A DNA stretch of 64,000 bases, taken from Sipunculus nudus (taxonomy: Eukaryota > Annelida > Sipuncula > Golfingiida > Sipunculidae). Below the pieces are notes generated by a model. It worked only from the letters and a program-made list of their open reading frames with translations, ran no database searches and was not told the origin of the DNA. A program made the position numbers and the translations under genes. Of the stretch, positions 1-13,734 are shown piece after piece. Where the stretch lies: NCBI GenBank assembly GCA_026874595.1, contig CM049311.1, positions 54,069,676 to 54,133,675 of the forward strand, read 5' to 3'. Position 1 is the stretch's first letter. Every line of letters starts with the position of its first letter.

Positions 1-1420
1 ACCATTTGAAAAAACTTGAGAGAGATGGTATAAGAGATTATTTCTGTGAAATATTGAACAATTTGGCTTGACCGTTTCGGAGGAGAAGAATTTTTAAGGT
101 TTTTTAGCTTTTTCTCTATAAAATATGAGAAAATGAAGTTTTTTTCAGATGGCTAATTTTTTGCATTAAATTTCATGATGCTAGCTCCAGTCAATTCAAT
201 AGTATGAGTTAACGTATACCTGTGATTGTAAACATTGCCTGGCATGAGGAATATCTAAAATCAAAAATCTAAATTTTTTTAAAGTTTTTAAAAAACATTC
301 TTGTCAATATTAACCAAAGATAACCTGAAATCTAAACGTTTGATGTGACGGATGCTGATAAACTGGTTCAAGGCTAGATGTATCTGCTTTACACAGCTAA
401 CATATATGGTAAAATGACTCAATTCAATCTTTATTATTCAGCAAAAAATTCATTCTTTGGAACCATAAAAGACAATTAATTATTATAAGAATTATTCAGG
501 GGATTATTCTTGTAAAATATTAAACAAATTGGCCTCAGTGGCTTCAGTCAAAAAACGTTTTGCAGGTTTATAACTCATATGGGAAAATAAAGCAAAATGG
601 CTAAGTTAAGCTTCCCATAACTCAGCCAAAAAATCACTGAACCAAAACCATTTGAACAAACTTGAATTATCAACATCTAAGGATAATTAATCTGTGAGAT
701 TTAAGAATTTGGCCCAGTGGTTTTTGAGAAGAAGATCTTTGTAGCCACTGACCTAAATGGGCTGTTATGGCATATGACTAAATTCAGCTTCCCATAACTC
801 AGCCAAAAGTCACTGAACTGAGACCATTTGAACAAACTTAAGAAAGCACTACCCTAGGATCATTTCTGTGCGATATTAAACAAATTGGCCATATGGTTTC
901 AGAGGAGAAGTTTTTTGTAGCTGTCAGTATGATATTGGCACTGATGACCCCCGTACAAAAAAGGCCGATGCAGGTGGCGCCACCAATACCTCAATTTCAG
1001 ATATGACTCATGTGACCAACATTAGCATAAAATTTGGTGATGATAGCTCCAGCCGTTTCTAAGATTGTAATTTTGATATGCTTTTTTGGACAGATGACTA
1101 AGTTCAACTATCTGTAACTCGGCCAAAAATCACCGAACTTAAACCATTCGAACAAACTTGAGAGAGATTGTTCTAGGGATCATTTCTATGAAAGATCGGA
1201 CAATTTGGCTGAACAGTTTCGGAGAAGAAGATTTTTAAAGCTTTTTTAGCCTTTTCCCTATAAAATCTAAGAAAATGCAGTTAGCCAAAAAATAAGCAAA
1301 ATCCGATAGAGTTTTTTAGATGACTAATTTTTTTGCATAAAATTTGGTGATGCTAACTCTTGCCGTTTTTAAGATAGCATAGGTTAACGTACAGATAACG
1401 TACAGGTTCGCTAAAAATAC
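1..1420 (+). repeat. Dispersed repeat family A (GTTCGCTAAAAA terminus)
   Basis: Shares long stretches with 22210-24682 and 60250-62370. The order of blocks is the same, including AACAAACTTGAGAGAGAT and GATGCTAGCTCC, and it ends ACAGGTTCGCTAAAAAT. It contains the GGTGGCGCCACC palindrome near 971. No coding potential was seen. Confidence 0.8.
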
Positions 1421-1582
1421 AACACACCAGCTTTACAGATTACTGAAGACAAAACACGACACCTCAGGACCACATATTCCTGCAGGTTTCAAGAAAATAC
1501 ACATCTATAAAGAACCATATTACAGCTAAACCACATATCACAGTGCAGGTCACTCATACCACACATTACTGTTGACGAATAC
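1408..1582. repeat. Short, degenerate 40-bp-type satellite remnant
   Basis: A few diverged copies of a motif like GACCACATATTACTG...GAC directly follow the family A terminus, resembling the large satellite at 5110-10480. Too decayed for exact unit borders. Confidence 0.5.
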
Positions 1583-2272
1583 AATGAGTGACCCTAAGGG
1601 TCATGACGCTCAGGTGACTAGCATGATATTACAGGCTAACATTCTCAATTTATCATGTTAAAACCAAATTGAGGTTAAATTCAGATGTGATCTTGACCTT
1701 TCACCTACTACAAAGTCAACAGGTTCCTTCCTTAAGTGATGCGTCACACATATATGAAGACTGAATCCAATCATGAATGGCCTATACAGTTTGTACAAAA
1801 GAAATAAGATTTCCAAAAAATGGTTTGAAGAATAGGAGCTTATGATACAAATGTTTGCAGGATTCTTCCTTAAGTGGTGGGTCACACATATGTGAAGACT
1901 GAATCCAGTTATGACCAGTCTAAACAGGTTTTACAGGTGAAGAATAAGATGAGGTCAAGGTAAGTCAAGGTAATGTCACCAGTTTTTAAACTTATGTATG
2001 AAACAACTTATCAGGTTTCCCCTAAAGATGAATATCAAGGTCTCCATTTTTTTAACTACTTTGAAAATGGTAGAGGCTGGAGTGTCAATTTGAAGAAAAA
2101 ATATGCATTCTTTCAAAAGTTTTAAGGGGTCATACAATTCTGCAGATTGGATCTTTAAGATCAAGGCCAAGGTCGCAAGCCTTCGAGCTCTTAAGGGAAC
2201 ATGGTGGAATCAACTGGTGCGTCACATTTGCGGGAAAAGCTTCATCTGACTGACAGTCAGCTGAGCTATAAA
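1583..2272 (+). mobile_element. Palindrome/hairpin-ended element (family 1), about 0.69 kb
   Basis: Begins with a GACCCTAAGGGTC palindrome followed by GACGCTCAGGTGACT. It ends with GACTGACAGTCAGCTGAGCT. Internally it has two units spaced about 138 bp apart, each with TTCCTTAAGTG.TG.GTCACACAT and GAAGACTGAATCCA. This matches the architecture of the longer copy at 19851-21390. Confidence 0.6.
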
Positions 2273-3060
2273 AAGATACATATCCCTATAACAACGATTC
2301 AAAAATATAACTTATCGTAAATATTCCTAAAACTCTAGATTACAACAGACGAAAGAAAAGAAAACACCTCTGAAACACATCACTGCCAACAAAAAGAAAT
2401 CATAATGCTTAAAAAACAAAGCCTACAAGCATAATGCGAACCTATGCGATATGATAAACATTAGGTATAAAGCTTCCATGCTGAACCATTACTTTTCACG
2501 AACACGTGTGTACTAAACATTTTGAACCTGGGTATAAGCACCAATTACACAAACATGACTCCTGATAATACTGGCATGGATGTACACAAAACAAAATGAT
2601 TGATGTTCGCGCCACCAGTCTTATGTAAGAGAAAACCATCAAAAACAAAATTTCAGGCAGATACTTCAAACCATTCTTCGGCTATGTGCACAGATGCGTG
2701 AACCCCCCCCCCCAAAAAAAAACAACTGCAGTGGCGCCACAAGTATTGTATACAATAAAACTACCGGAATCTGAAATGTATGGACATGCATTATTTCAGG
2801 CTGATGTGTCAGATCACTCCCGAGAAATAAACAGGAGCATGCACTGTGCACAAATTATTGTTTGTGGCGCCACCAGTCTTGCATACGACGAAGCTATCCG
2901 AGATGTATACAAATGCCCAATTTCAGGCTGGTATATCAGATCCCTCTAAAGAAATAGGCAAGGACATACACTTTACAAAAATCATTGTAGGTGGCGACAC
3001 AAGTCTTGGGTTCGAGAAAGCCATCATGCATTGACAGACCAAAATTTCAGGCAGATACAT
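2273..3060 (+). repeat. About 135-bp tandem family with GGCGCCACCAGTCTT
   Basis: After a linker also seen at 19669-19850, units recur near 2590, 2730, 2864 and 2992. Each has a GCGCCAC palindrome core, CAGTCTTG.ATACGA, and a TTTCAGGC..AT.T block. A related array lies at 21391-21760. Short ORFs here are shadows of the repeat. Confidence 0.65.
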
Positions 3061-3089
3061 CAAACTTCTCTTGAGTCAGGTGCACTGGG

Positions 3090-3480
3090 CTGACCAAGCT
3101 CAGATGAGGTAGGCAGTTGCCCCAAGTCAAGCGAATCTAATTGCTAGCTGCATCTACTGCACTGAGTGACCTCTTGACCTGCATCAGGCTGCACTAAATG
3201 AACTCTTGACCTTTAAGTGGCTGCACTGAGTGAACTCTTGACCTGTTGCAAAATCTGATACAGTTGGCAGTCTGCCAAAGCTATAAAAAGATTTAGACTG
3301 AAACTTGGTCTGTTGCCAAATTTGAAATAGTTGGCAGTCTTTCAAGTTATTTATAGATACAGACAAAGTCTTGGCATGTTGCAAAATCCGTTTATACATA
3401 CTGAAAGACTTTGGCTGAAATGGTTTTATCAAGCTGCCTCTCACCAAGATTTTTCTTATCTAACTGTTCGGAATAATAAC
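3090..3480. repeat. Degenerate tandem repeat (TGAACTCTTGACCT units)
   Basis: Repeated CTGCACTGAGTGAACTCTTGACCT and CAGTTGGCAGTCTGCCAAAG segments. The same array follows the 135-bp family at 21780-22200, and a short form is at 59790-59945. Confidence 0.6.
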
Positions 3481-3659
3481 AAATTCCTATAGAAAGCAAA
3501 ATAGAAATACAGATATATTTTATTAATGGATTTATCTTACACATAAGCTGGTTATGGAACCAATTATTTATATTTTCTGTACAGCTCTGCTTATATACTC
3601 AAGGAGCTCAGTACGTAATACAATAAATATACTAGCTATTTTACTTAAGTATTTCACAT

Positions 3660-4850
3660 TCCTTTCATTGTTAAAGGTGCAATATTTCTGCCAAAAATCA
3701 TTTTAGTAAACTTGAACAAAGGCAACCAAAGAATCAATTTGTGCAGTGTTGCAGAAGTTGAAACAACAATTTGCAGAAGAAGACTTTTGCAAACCTCAGT
3801 TTGAAATAGGCTTACTAATGGCCACAAGATTAACTTCAGGTTTCTACGACTCTACCAAAAATCAATGAACCCTATCTATTCTTATACAATTGAAAGAACC
3901 CTGCCCCAGGACAATTCTTTTGATAAATTAAACCATTCAGCTTGACAGTTTCATCATAAAACATTTTTAAGCTGAAAGCGGATAATATTTGCCTATAAAA
4001 CGGGTCGATGTAGGTGGCGCCACAAAAACCTAAATTTCAAATATGAGTCATGTAACCAACATTTGCACAAGACTTGGTGATGCTAGCTCCTTCTTGTTTC
4101 TGAGATTTCAATGTTAGTATGCTTACTTTGCCAAATGACTTAGTTCAAATTTCTGTAACTCTTTGAAATTTTTCTTTGAAATATTGCACAATTTGGCTCT
4201 ATGGTTTCAGATATGTAGATTTTCAAAAGTTTTCAAGCGTTTTCCTAGTAAAATGTAAGTTTATGCAGGTGACGTCACAAAAAGCTCAATTCCACATCAT
4301 TAGATATGCGACTGGTTCTGCAAAAGATTTGGAGATGCTAGCTCCTGCAATTGCTGAGAAATTATGGGTTAATTTACTTATGACCTATGACCCCCGTACA
4401 AAAATTGTCAACGTAGTCGGCGCCACCAATACCTCAATTTCAAATATGACTCATGTGACCAACATTTGCATTAAATTTGGTGATGATAGCACCGGCCGTT
4501 TCTGAGATTATAATTTTATTACCGGTATGGTATTTTTTCGCCAAATGACCAAGTTCAGCTTCCTGTATCTTAAACCAAAAATCACCAAACTGGAACCATT
4601 GGAAGAAATTTGAGAGAGATTGTTCCTCAGATCATATCTGTGAAACATTGGACAAGTTTCAGAGGGGAAGATTTTTAAAGGTTTTTTAGCCTCTTCCCTA
4701 TAAAATGCCCGATAGAGTATTTTTTAAAAGAAAGTTTGGTGATGCTAGCTCCTGCCGTTTTTGAGACAGTATTGGTAAACGTACAGATGACTGAGGACGT
4801 AGGCCGCACGACGCAACACAGTCGCATATGCTCACAGTGTCGCTAAAAAC
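3660..4850 (+). repeat. Dispersed repeat family A, second copy
   Basis: Carries family A blocks such as GTGACCAACATTTGCA, GATGCTAGCTCCTG, and a CGCTAAAAA terminus at 4841. Palindromic GTGGCGCCAC is at 4014. The 40-bp satellite follows within about 250 bp. Confidence 0.75.
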
Positions 4851-5109
4851 AGAAATTACCAAAGGAAATGCAATACTTCAGTCCCTGCTACAGACGAGAA
4901 GAAAGACCTCTCAAAACACATTACTGTGAACAAAACGAAAACACAACGCCTAAAGACCATTACTTATCGTAGACGAAAATAAAATACAGGACCACTTGTC
5001 TAATAACAAGACCACTTGTCTATTAAGAACGCTCTTGAGTGATATGTCTAATAAGACCACCTGTGAATTAAGTCTGTTTTCGCCAGTCCAAGGCAGGTTC
5101 CACTGAACA
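4851..5109. repeat. Degenerate edge of the 40-bp satellite
   Basis: Fragments such as GACCACTTGTCTA and AAGACCATTACTTATCGTAGAC recur irregularly, grading into the regular array. Confidence 0.45.
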
Positions 5110-8100
5110 ATATATGAAAACCACAGAATTGCAGACAAGATTAAAGTACAACTGAAGACCACAGATTATTGTAGACAAGTTATAAGTCCAACTGAAGACC
5201 ACAGATTATTGCAGACAAGTCAAAAGTACAACTGAAGACCACAGATTATTGCAGACAAGTTAAAAGTTCAACAGAAGACCACAGATTTTTGCAGACAAGT
5301 TAAAAAGTACAACTGAAGACCACAGATTATTGCAGACAAGTTAAAAGTACAACTGAAGACCACAGATTATTGAAGACAAGTTAAAAGTACATCTGGAGAC
5401 CACAGATTATTGCAGACAAGTTAAAAGTACAATTAAAAACCACAGATTATTGCAGACCATTTAAAAGTACAACTGAAGACCACAGATTATTGCAGACAAG
5501 TTAAAAGTACAACTGAAAACCACAGATTATTGCATACAAGTGAAAAAGACAATTGAAAACCAAAGATTATTGCAGACAAGTCAAAAAGACAACTGAAAAC
5601 CATAGATTATTGCAGACAAGTTAAAAGTACAACTGAAAATCATAGGTTATTGAAGATATGTATAAAAAGTACAACTGAAAACCACAGATTATTGCAGACA
5701 AGTTTAAAAAGTACAACTGAAAAACACAGATTATTGCAAACAAGTAAAAGTACAACTAAAAAACCACAGATTGTTGCAGACAAGTATAAAAAGTACAACT
5801 GAAAACCACAGATTATTGCTGACAAGAAAAAAGTACAACTGAAAACCACAGATTATTGCAGACAAGTAAAACGTACAACTGAAAACCACAGATTATTGTA
5901 GACAAGAATAAAAAGTACAACTGAAAACCACAGATTATTGCAGACAAGTAAAAAGTACAACTGAAAACCACAGATTATTGCAGACAAGTAAAAAGTACAA
6001 CTGAAAACCAGAGATTATTGCAGACATGTAAAAAGTACAACTGAAAACCACAGATTATTGTAGACAAGAATAAAAAGTACAACTGAAAACCACAGATTAT
6101 TGCAGACAAGAATAAAAAGTACAACTGAAAACCACAGATTATTGCAGACAAGTAAAAAGTACAACTGAAAACCACGGATTATTGCAGACAAGTAAAAAGT
6201 ACAACTGAAAACCACAGATTATTGTAGACAAGAATAAAAAGTACAACTGAAGACCACAGATTATTGTAGACAAGAATAAAAAGTACAACTGAAGACCACA
6301 GATTATTGTAGACAAGAATAAAAAGTACAACTGAAAACCACAGATTATTGCAGACAAGTAAAAAGTACAACTGAAAACCACAGATTATTGCAGACAAGAA
6401 TAAAAAGTACAACTGAAAACCACAGATTATTGCAGACAAGAATAAAAAGTACAACTGAAAACCACAGATTATTGCAGACAAGTAAAAAGTACAACTGAAA
6501 ACCACAGATTATTGCAGACAAGTAAAAAGTACAACTGAAAACCACAGATTATTGTAGACAAGAATAAAAAGTACAACTGAAGACCACAGATTATTGTAGA
6601 CAAGAATAAAAAGTACAACTGAAGACCACAGATTATTGTAGACAAGAATAAAAAGTACAACTGAAAACCACAGATTATTGCAGACAAGTAAAAAGTACAA
6701 CTGAAAACCACAGATTATTGCAGACAAGAATAAAAAGTACAACTGAAAACCACAGATTATTGCAGACAAGATAAAGTACAACTGAAAACCACAGATTGTT
6801 GTAGACAAGAATAAAAGTACAACTGAAAACCACAGATTATTGTAGACAAGAATAAAAAGTACAACTGAAAACCACAGATTATTGCAGACAAGTAAAAAGT
6901 ACAACTGAAAACCACAGATTATTGCAGACAAGATAAAGTACAACTGAAAACCACAGATTATTGTAGACCAGAATAAAAAGTACAACTGAAAACCACAGAT
7001 TATTGCAGACAAGAATAAAAAGTACAACTGAAAACCACAGATTATTGCAGACAAGTAAAAAGTACAACTGAAAACCACAGATTATTGCAGACAAGTAAAA
7101 AGTACAACTGAAAACCACAGATTATTGTAGACAAGAATAAAAAGTACAACTGAAGACCACAGATTATTGAAGACAAGTAAAAAGTTCAACAGAAGACCAC
7201 AGATTTTTGCAGACAAGTTAAAAAGTACAACTGAAGACCACAGATTATTGCAGACAAATTAAAAGTACAACTGAAAACCACAGATTACTGCAGACAAGTT
7301 AAAAGTACAACTGAAGACCACAGATTATTGCAGACAAGTTAAAAGTACAATTGAAAACCACAGATTATTGCATACAAGTGAAAAAGACAACTGGAAACCA
7401 AAGATTATTGCAGACAAGTGAAAAAGACAACTGAAAACCACAGATTATTGCAGATAAGTATAAAAAGTACAACTGAAAACCACAGATTATTGCAGACATG
7501 TATAAGAAGTTTGGAAAGTATAACTAAAGACCATTAGACCACAGATTATAGCAGACAAGTAAAAAGTACAACTGAAAACCACAGATTATTGCAGACAAGT
7601 AAAAAGTACAACTGAAAACCACAGATTATTGCAGACAAGTAAAAAGTACAACTGAAAACCACAGATTATTGCAGACAAGTAAAAAGTACAACTGAAAACC
7701 ACAGATTATTGCAGACAAGTAAAAAGTACAACTGAAAACCACAGATTATTGCAGACAAGAATAAAAAGTACAACTGAAAACCACAGATTATTGCAGACAA
7801 GTAAAAAGCACAACTGAAAACCACAGATTATTGCAGACAAGTAAAAAGTACAACTGAAAACCACAGATTATTGCAGATAAGTATAAAAAGTACAACTGAA
7901 AACCACAGATTATTGCAGACATGTATAAGAAGTATGGAAAGTATAACTTAAGACCATTAGACCACAGATTATAGCAGACAAGTAAAAAGTACAACTGAAA
8001 ACCACAGATTATTGCAGACAAGTAAAAAGTACAACTGAAAACCACAGATTATTGCAGACAAGAATAAAAAGTACAACTGAAGACCACAGATTATTGCAGA

Positions 8101-10480
8101 CAAGTAAAAAGTACAACTGAAAACACAGATTATTGCAGACAAGAATAAAAAGTACAACTGAAAACCACAGATTATTGCAGACAAGTAAAAAGTACAACTG
8201 AAAACCACAGATTATTGCAGACAAGTTAAAAGTACAACTGAAAACCACAGATTATTGTAGACAAGAATAAAAAGTACAACTGAAAACCACAGATTATTGC
8301 AGACAAGAATAAAAAGTACAACTGAAAACCACAGATTATTGCAGACAAGTAAAAAGTACAACTGAAAACCACAGATTATTGCAGACAAGAATAAAAAGTA
8401 CAACTGAAAACCACAGATTATTGTAGACAAGAATAAAAAGTACAACTGAAAACCACAGATTATTGCAGACAAGAATAAAAAGTACAACTGAAAACCACAG
8501 ATTATTGCAGACAAGTAAAAAGTACAACTAAAAACCACAGATTATTGCAGACAAGTAAAAAGTACAACTGAAAACCACAGATTATTGCAGAAAAGAATAA
8601 AAAGTACAACTGAAGACCACAGATTATTGCAGACAAGTAAAAAGTACAACTGAAAACCACAGATTATTGCAGACAAGTAAAAAGTACAACTGAAAACCAC
8701 AGATTATTGCAGACAAGAATAAAAAGTACAACTGAAAACCACAGATTATTGCAGACAAGTAAAAAGTACAACTGAAAACCACAGATTATTGTAGACAAGA
8801 ATAAAAAGTACAACTGAAAACCACAGATTATTGCAGACAAGTAAAAAGTACAACTGAAAACCACAGATTATTGCAGACAAGAATAAAAAGTACAACTGAA
8901 AACCACAGATTATTGCAGACAAGTAAAAAGTACAACTGAAAACCACAGATTATTGTAGACAAGAATAAAAAGTACAACTGAAAACCACAGATTATTGCAG
9001 ACAAGTAAAAAGTACAACTGAAGACCACAGATTATTGCAGACAAGAATAAAAAGTACAACTGAAAACCACAGATTATTGCAGACAAGTAAAAAGTACAAC
9101 TGAAAACCACAGATTATTGCAGACAAGTAAAAAGTACAACTGAAAACCACAGATTATTGTAGACAAGAATAAAAAGTACAACTGAAAACCACAGATTATT
9201 GCAGACAAGAATAAAAAGTACAACTGAAAACCACAGATTATTGCAGACAAGTAAAAAGTACAACTGAAGACCACAGATTATTGCAGACAAGAATAAAAAG
9301 TACAACTGAAAACCATAGATTATTGCAGACAAGTAAAAAGTACAACTGAAAACCACAGATTATTGCAGACAAGTAAAAAGTACAACTGAAAACCACAGAT
9401 TATTGTAGACAAGAATAAAAAGTACAACTGAAAACCACAGATTATTGCAGACAAGAATAAAAAGTACAACTGAAAACCACAGATTATTGCAGACAAGAAT
9501 AAAAAGTACAACTGAAAACCACAGATTATTGCAGACAAGTAAAAAGTACAACTGAAAACCACAGATTATTGCAGACAAGTAAAAAGTACAACTGAAACCA
9601 CAGATTATTGCAGACAAGAATAAAAAGTACAACTGAAGACCACAGATTATTGCAGACAAGTAAAAAGTACAACTGAAAACCACAGATTATTGCAGACAAG
9701 TAAAAAGTACAACTGAAAACCACAGATTATTGCAGACAAGAATAAAAAGTACAACTGAAAACCACAGATTATTGCAGACAAGTAAAAAGTACAACTGAAA
9801 ACCACAGATTATTGCAGACAAGTAAAAAGTACAACTGAAAACCACAGATTATTGCAGACAAGAATAAAAAGTACAACTGAAAACCACAGATTATTGCAGA
9901 GAAGGATAAAAAGTACAACTGAAAACCACAGATTATTGCAGACAAGTAAAAAGTACAACTGAAAACCACAGATTATTGCAGACAAGTAAAAAGTACAACT
10001 GAAAACCACAGATTATTGCAGACAAGAATAAAAAGTACAACTGAAAACCACAGATTATTGCAGACAAGTAAAAAGTACAACTGAAAACCACAGATTATTG
10101 CAGACAAGAATAAAAAGTACAACTGAAAACCACAGATTATTGCAGACAAGTAAAAAGTACAACTGAAAACCACAGATTATTGCAGACAAGAATAAAAAGT
10201 ACAACTGAAAACCACAGATTATTGCAGACAAGAATAAAAAGTACAACTGAAAACCACAGATAATTGCAGACAAGTAAAAAGCACAACTCAAAACCACAGA
10301 TTATTGGAGAAATGTATAAAAAGTACAGCTCAAAACCACAGATTCTTGCAGACAAGTAAAAAGTACAGCTGAAACCACAGATTCTTGCAGACAAGTAAAG
10401 GGACAACTCAAAACTACAGATAATTGCGGACAAGTAAAATGTACAACTCAAAACCACAGATTATTGCACACAAAACATAC
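5110..10480. repeat. Large 40/42-bp satellite array, roughly 130 units
   Basis: Main monomers share GTACAACTGAAAACCACAGA and TTATTGCAGACAAG. They differ in whether TAAAAA (40 bp) or AATAAAAA (42 bp) follows. Early units (5160-5640, 7170-7400) are older variants with GAAGACC and TTAAAAG. Higher-order structure is visible: alternating 40+42 dimers of 82 bp around 8664-9110, a 330-bp block at 6139-6468 that recurs at 6469, and a 421-bp spaced interruption at about 7500 and 7921. The unit is not a multiple of 3, and the many overlapping minus-strand ORFs are shadows. Confidence 0.95.
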
Positions 10481-11115
10481 AATACTTCAAATTGATTAAG
10501 ACAAAATAATATACAAAACATCAAATTATGGTTTTTACTGCAGACAAAAAATATATGCAACCCTCCAAGCAAGATTACTTAATACGCAAAAAAATGACAA
10601 TATGTAGAGATCTAAAACGACACACACAACACACAGCACTTAAAAAGAAATTACCGCACATATACATAGAAGATGGAACACTTAAATAACAGAAGTTAAG
10701 AAAACATAAATAATACACATAAGTAGGAATATAACTGTTCTTTTTCAATGTGCAATGACCCTTTCGAAGCTGAAACCATGGAGACCCATGGGTTATGACG
10801 TTTATAAATAAAGATGGCAATTGTTAAACCTTTGACCTCACATGAACTGAGAAATTTAGATCTAGGCAACCGAAACATGAGCTAATCTTCTGTGAGCCCA
10901 GCACTTTTATAATTTCAGATGTAAAAAATACAATATATATTTTTTTTATACAAAGGACCCCATTTCGGGTTTCCTAGGATATAGGCCTCTACTGATGTTG
11001 AATTTCTGAGTCAAACTGTTACGAACTGTGCATTTACTACCGGGATGACAAGGACGACCGACCAAGACCCATCACTCTGGCTCAATATGACTGCAAGTCA
11101 GCTGAACTAAATATG
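10481..11115. repeat. Decayed satellite edge and a family 1 3' end
   Basis: Satellite-like motifs fade by about 10600. At 10780 there is a GACCCATGGGT motif, and at 11080-11115 a GGCTCAATATGACTGCAAG, TCAGCTGAACTAA end resembling the 3' hairpin of family 1. No gene was seen. Confidence 0.4.
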
Positions 11116-11159
11116 GGATATTTATAACTATTACTGAAAGAAAAATATCTATTTTAATA

Positions 11160-11491
11160 CTGTGGTTGGCGTTTTGTTCGCAAAGGTTTCAAATTGGCGA
11201 AAATTCTCAAAGGGGATAACCGCGAAAATAAAACCTTCGTGATCAAGACACCACATCTGTACAGGTGAACACTCATTTATTCACTAGCCTCAGTGGCATC
11301 CCACGTACATTGTGCCGGTACCGTCAATATAAGCATACGTTTATTTAGCTTCTCGTACTATTGTTAAGATTTTGCGTTCATGTATGGATGGTTTATATAG
11401 TTATTTTAATATTCTGTACGGTGAATCGCGAAGCGCTTAACAAATGAAAATCGCGAATTTTAAACCCTCGCGAATATTAAACCAACCACAG
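11160..11491. mobile_element. MITE-like element with CTGTGGTTGG inverted ends, 332 bp
   Basis: Starts CTGTGGTTGG and ends CCAACCACAG. The inverted similarity continues imperfectly inward for about 45 bp, including TTCGC and AATTCGCGA-type blocks. No convincing target-site duplication was found, so the superfamily is open. Confidence 0.6.
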
Positions 11492-11948
11492 AATTTAACA
11501 ACATTAAAATTATTATAAATCTTTGAAATATCTACCAGCTTTTGGATTTAAAAAAAAATATTTATCGAGAATATATTTAGTTCTCAGATTATGATTTAAC
11601 TAGCGATAATATGCTATTCTAGTGAAAACCGAAAGATTCTTTTAATTGTGTTATTTACAGTAAAATTGAAATATACGTGTGTGTATTAAACTGTGAATAA
11701 TTTCTTTAAGGTGAGCTTACAATCAATCTACACATTTCACGGAGTTCAAATTATGATCGTCCTGAAAAGAATTATCGATTAATTTCCAGGAAGAGCGAGT
11801 AAGCCCAATGTTGCTTGCAGCGACATCTGGAGACAAACAGGGGAAAATATGACGCAGCGCAAATGTAAATTGGGAGCATCATGGTAGCAGCGTCGTTTGC
11901 ACTCTTATTTCAATAAAATGCAACAAACAGAGAATAACAGAGCACTCA
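11492..11948. other. No recognised feature
   Basis: AT-rich sequence with one denser patch near 11790-11900. No exon, RNA gene or repeat match could be supported within this window. Confidence 0.5.
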
Positions 11949-12375
11949 AACTCTACCATGATTTTCTATGTCCTACACGGGAGGGTTAGCGATTTCTTAT
12001 GATAGAAAAAAACAAGGGACCTATGGGTCACGGTGCTCAGCTGAAGTTGACCTTGGAGGTAAAATTCTAAAATAATATCTAATGGAGTATGAGGAAGAGG
12101 TAATATAGGCCATGGTTAGTTGATATGATTGGTTTGTATTGTTGCAAATAATATTCTATAATAACTCTACCATGATTTTCTATGTCCTACACGGGAGGGT
12201 TAGCGATTTCTTATGATAGAAAAAAACAAGGGACCTATGGGTCACGGTGCTCAGCTGAAGTTGACCTTGGAGGTAAAATTCTAAAATAATATCTAATGGA
12301 GTATGAGGAAGAGGTAATATAGGCCATGGTTAGTTGATATGATTGGTTTGTATTGTTGCAAATAATATTTTGTGA
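11949..12375 (+). repeat. Fresh tandem duplication of a 214-bp unit
   Basis: 11949-12162 recurs essentially unchanged from 12163. The unit includes AAGGGACCTATGGGTCACGG and CTCAGCTGAAGTTGACCTTG, i.e. the 5' end of a family 1 element. The same 5' body is seen once at 54472-54640. Confidence 0.92.
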
Positions 12376-13173
12376 TTTGACCATGCGTTTCCTAATGTTA
12401 AAATTGAAGCATAAGAGCAATTTCTGAAAATAAGATCTGTACTATTAACATGATCATTGGTTAGCTTTTTGAAAAGCTTTTTTTTATAATTCAGCAGTTT
12501 TAACATTTGTTCAGTTTTTTATTACCAATTTTTTTCTTGATTTTTTTGTAATAATCGTCCCAAGTCTACAGGTGCAAGGATTTTATCTTGGGTGAGGAAG
12601 AGGGGGGGGGGGGGGGGCGGGGGTGATTGGAGTTACAACATCTCTGTATATGCATACAGGATTATATGAATACAGGATATGAAACTTACTTCACCAGTTC
12701 ATTCATTTATTTTTTTAAATGGACAGACAGACTGGTAGACAAACAAAGCTGATCACTCTATTCTAATTTAATACATTTAATCAATTTGTTCAGTTGCAAT
12801 AAAACTAATGTACCCAGTGCATATGTGCAAGAAATGAATGATTTGGGGGAGTTATGGTGGGAGTTAAAACACCTCTTGGTGGAGTTATGTTGGGAGTTTT
12901 AACACCTCTGCATATACAAACGGGATGTGAAAATTAATTCAACAGTGCTTACAGGAAAAAAAGTTTATTCATGATTATCAAATATTTAAAAAAAAGGCAG
13001 AGAGACGAAAAAAACAAAACCAGTCACCTATTATAGACTACTAAGGCAGGAAAACAATGAGCAAGTGTCTGAATTTCATCCTCGTTTTATTTATTACATC
13101 AAACTCTTTTCAAGTTTAAAACTTTGCGGTATAACACACACACACACACACCCTCACACACACACACACACCC

Positions 13174-13224
<51 letters not shown>

Positions 13225-13734
13225 ATGATAATATAAGTTGATTCATAATTTAAAATTGCAATAGCATTTAATTTGGTCAGATATCTAAAATTAATGCACA
13301 CAGATATATTTATTTTATACCACAATAATATATTTCAAAATTGGAAATTGCACCTTTATTTATCCACTAATTGGCTGATATATTATCAAAAATTTAAGCA
13401 TACTTGTGGGTTAAATTATATTTTGTTTTTACATTTTTTTCATTTATTCTAGAGGATTTTTTTAAATGCTACATTACCACAACACTCCTTTAATTACTAT
13501 TTCAAGAAAAGTTTTGTACATTGGAGTGGAAACAGCTTTAAATGAATGAAATACAGTTTCAGACAATAACCATTACTGCTATACACTTATTGGGGGGGGG
13601 GGGGGGGAGTTGAGATGACTTGAGAGTGAATGTACACCTGTTACAGCAGGGTTCGCCCCCCAGTGACCCATCACAAATCAGGTGCGAGCATACCTGACCT
13701 CCATTGACCAGAAGTGGGCTGCCTGGACAATGCA
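12376..13734 (+). repeat. Dispersed repeat family E with microsatellites
   Basis: Blocks match 57770-58620 in the same order: GGTGCAAGGA, a poly-G tract, AACACCTCT, AAGGCAGGAAAA.AATGA, then a second poly-G and TACACCTGT.ACAGCAGG. It includes a (CA)n/(TA)n microsatellite at 13134-13225 and G-runs at 12603 and 13591. A probable LTR interrupts the family at 13735. Confidence 0.7.
13134..13225. repeat. CA/TA microsatellite
   Basis: Runs of CA broken by CCCTCA, ending in a short TA run. Confidence 0.95.

Noticed and set aside
5640-10457. Many minus-strand ORFs of 60-190 codons with hydrophobic LYFLFLSAIICGFQ-type repeats
   Set aside because: They are overlapping frames of the 40/42-bp satellite, which is not a multiple of 3, so the frame shifts each unit. 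No start context, domain or splice logic.
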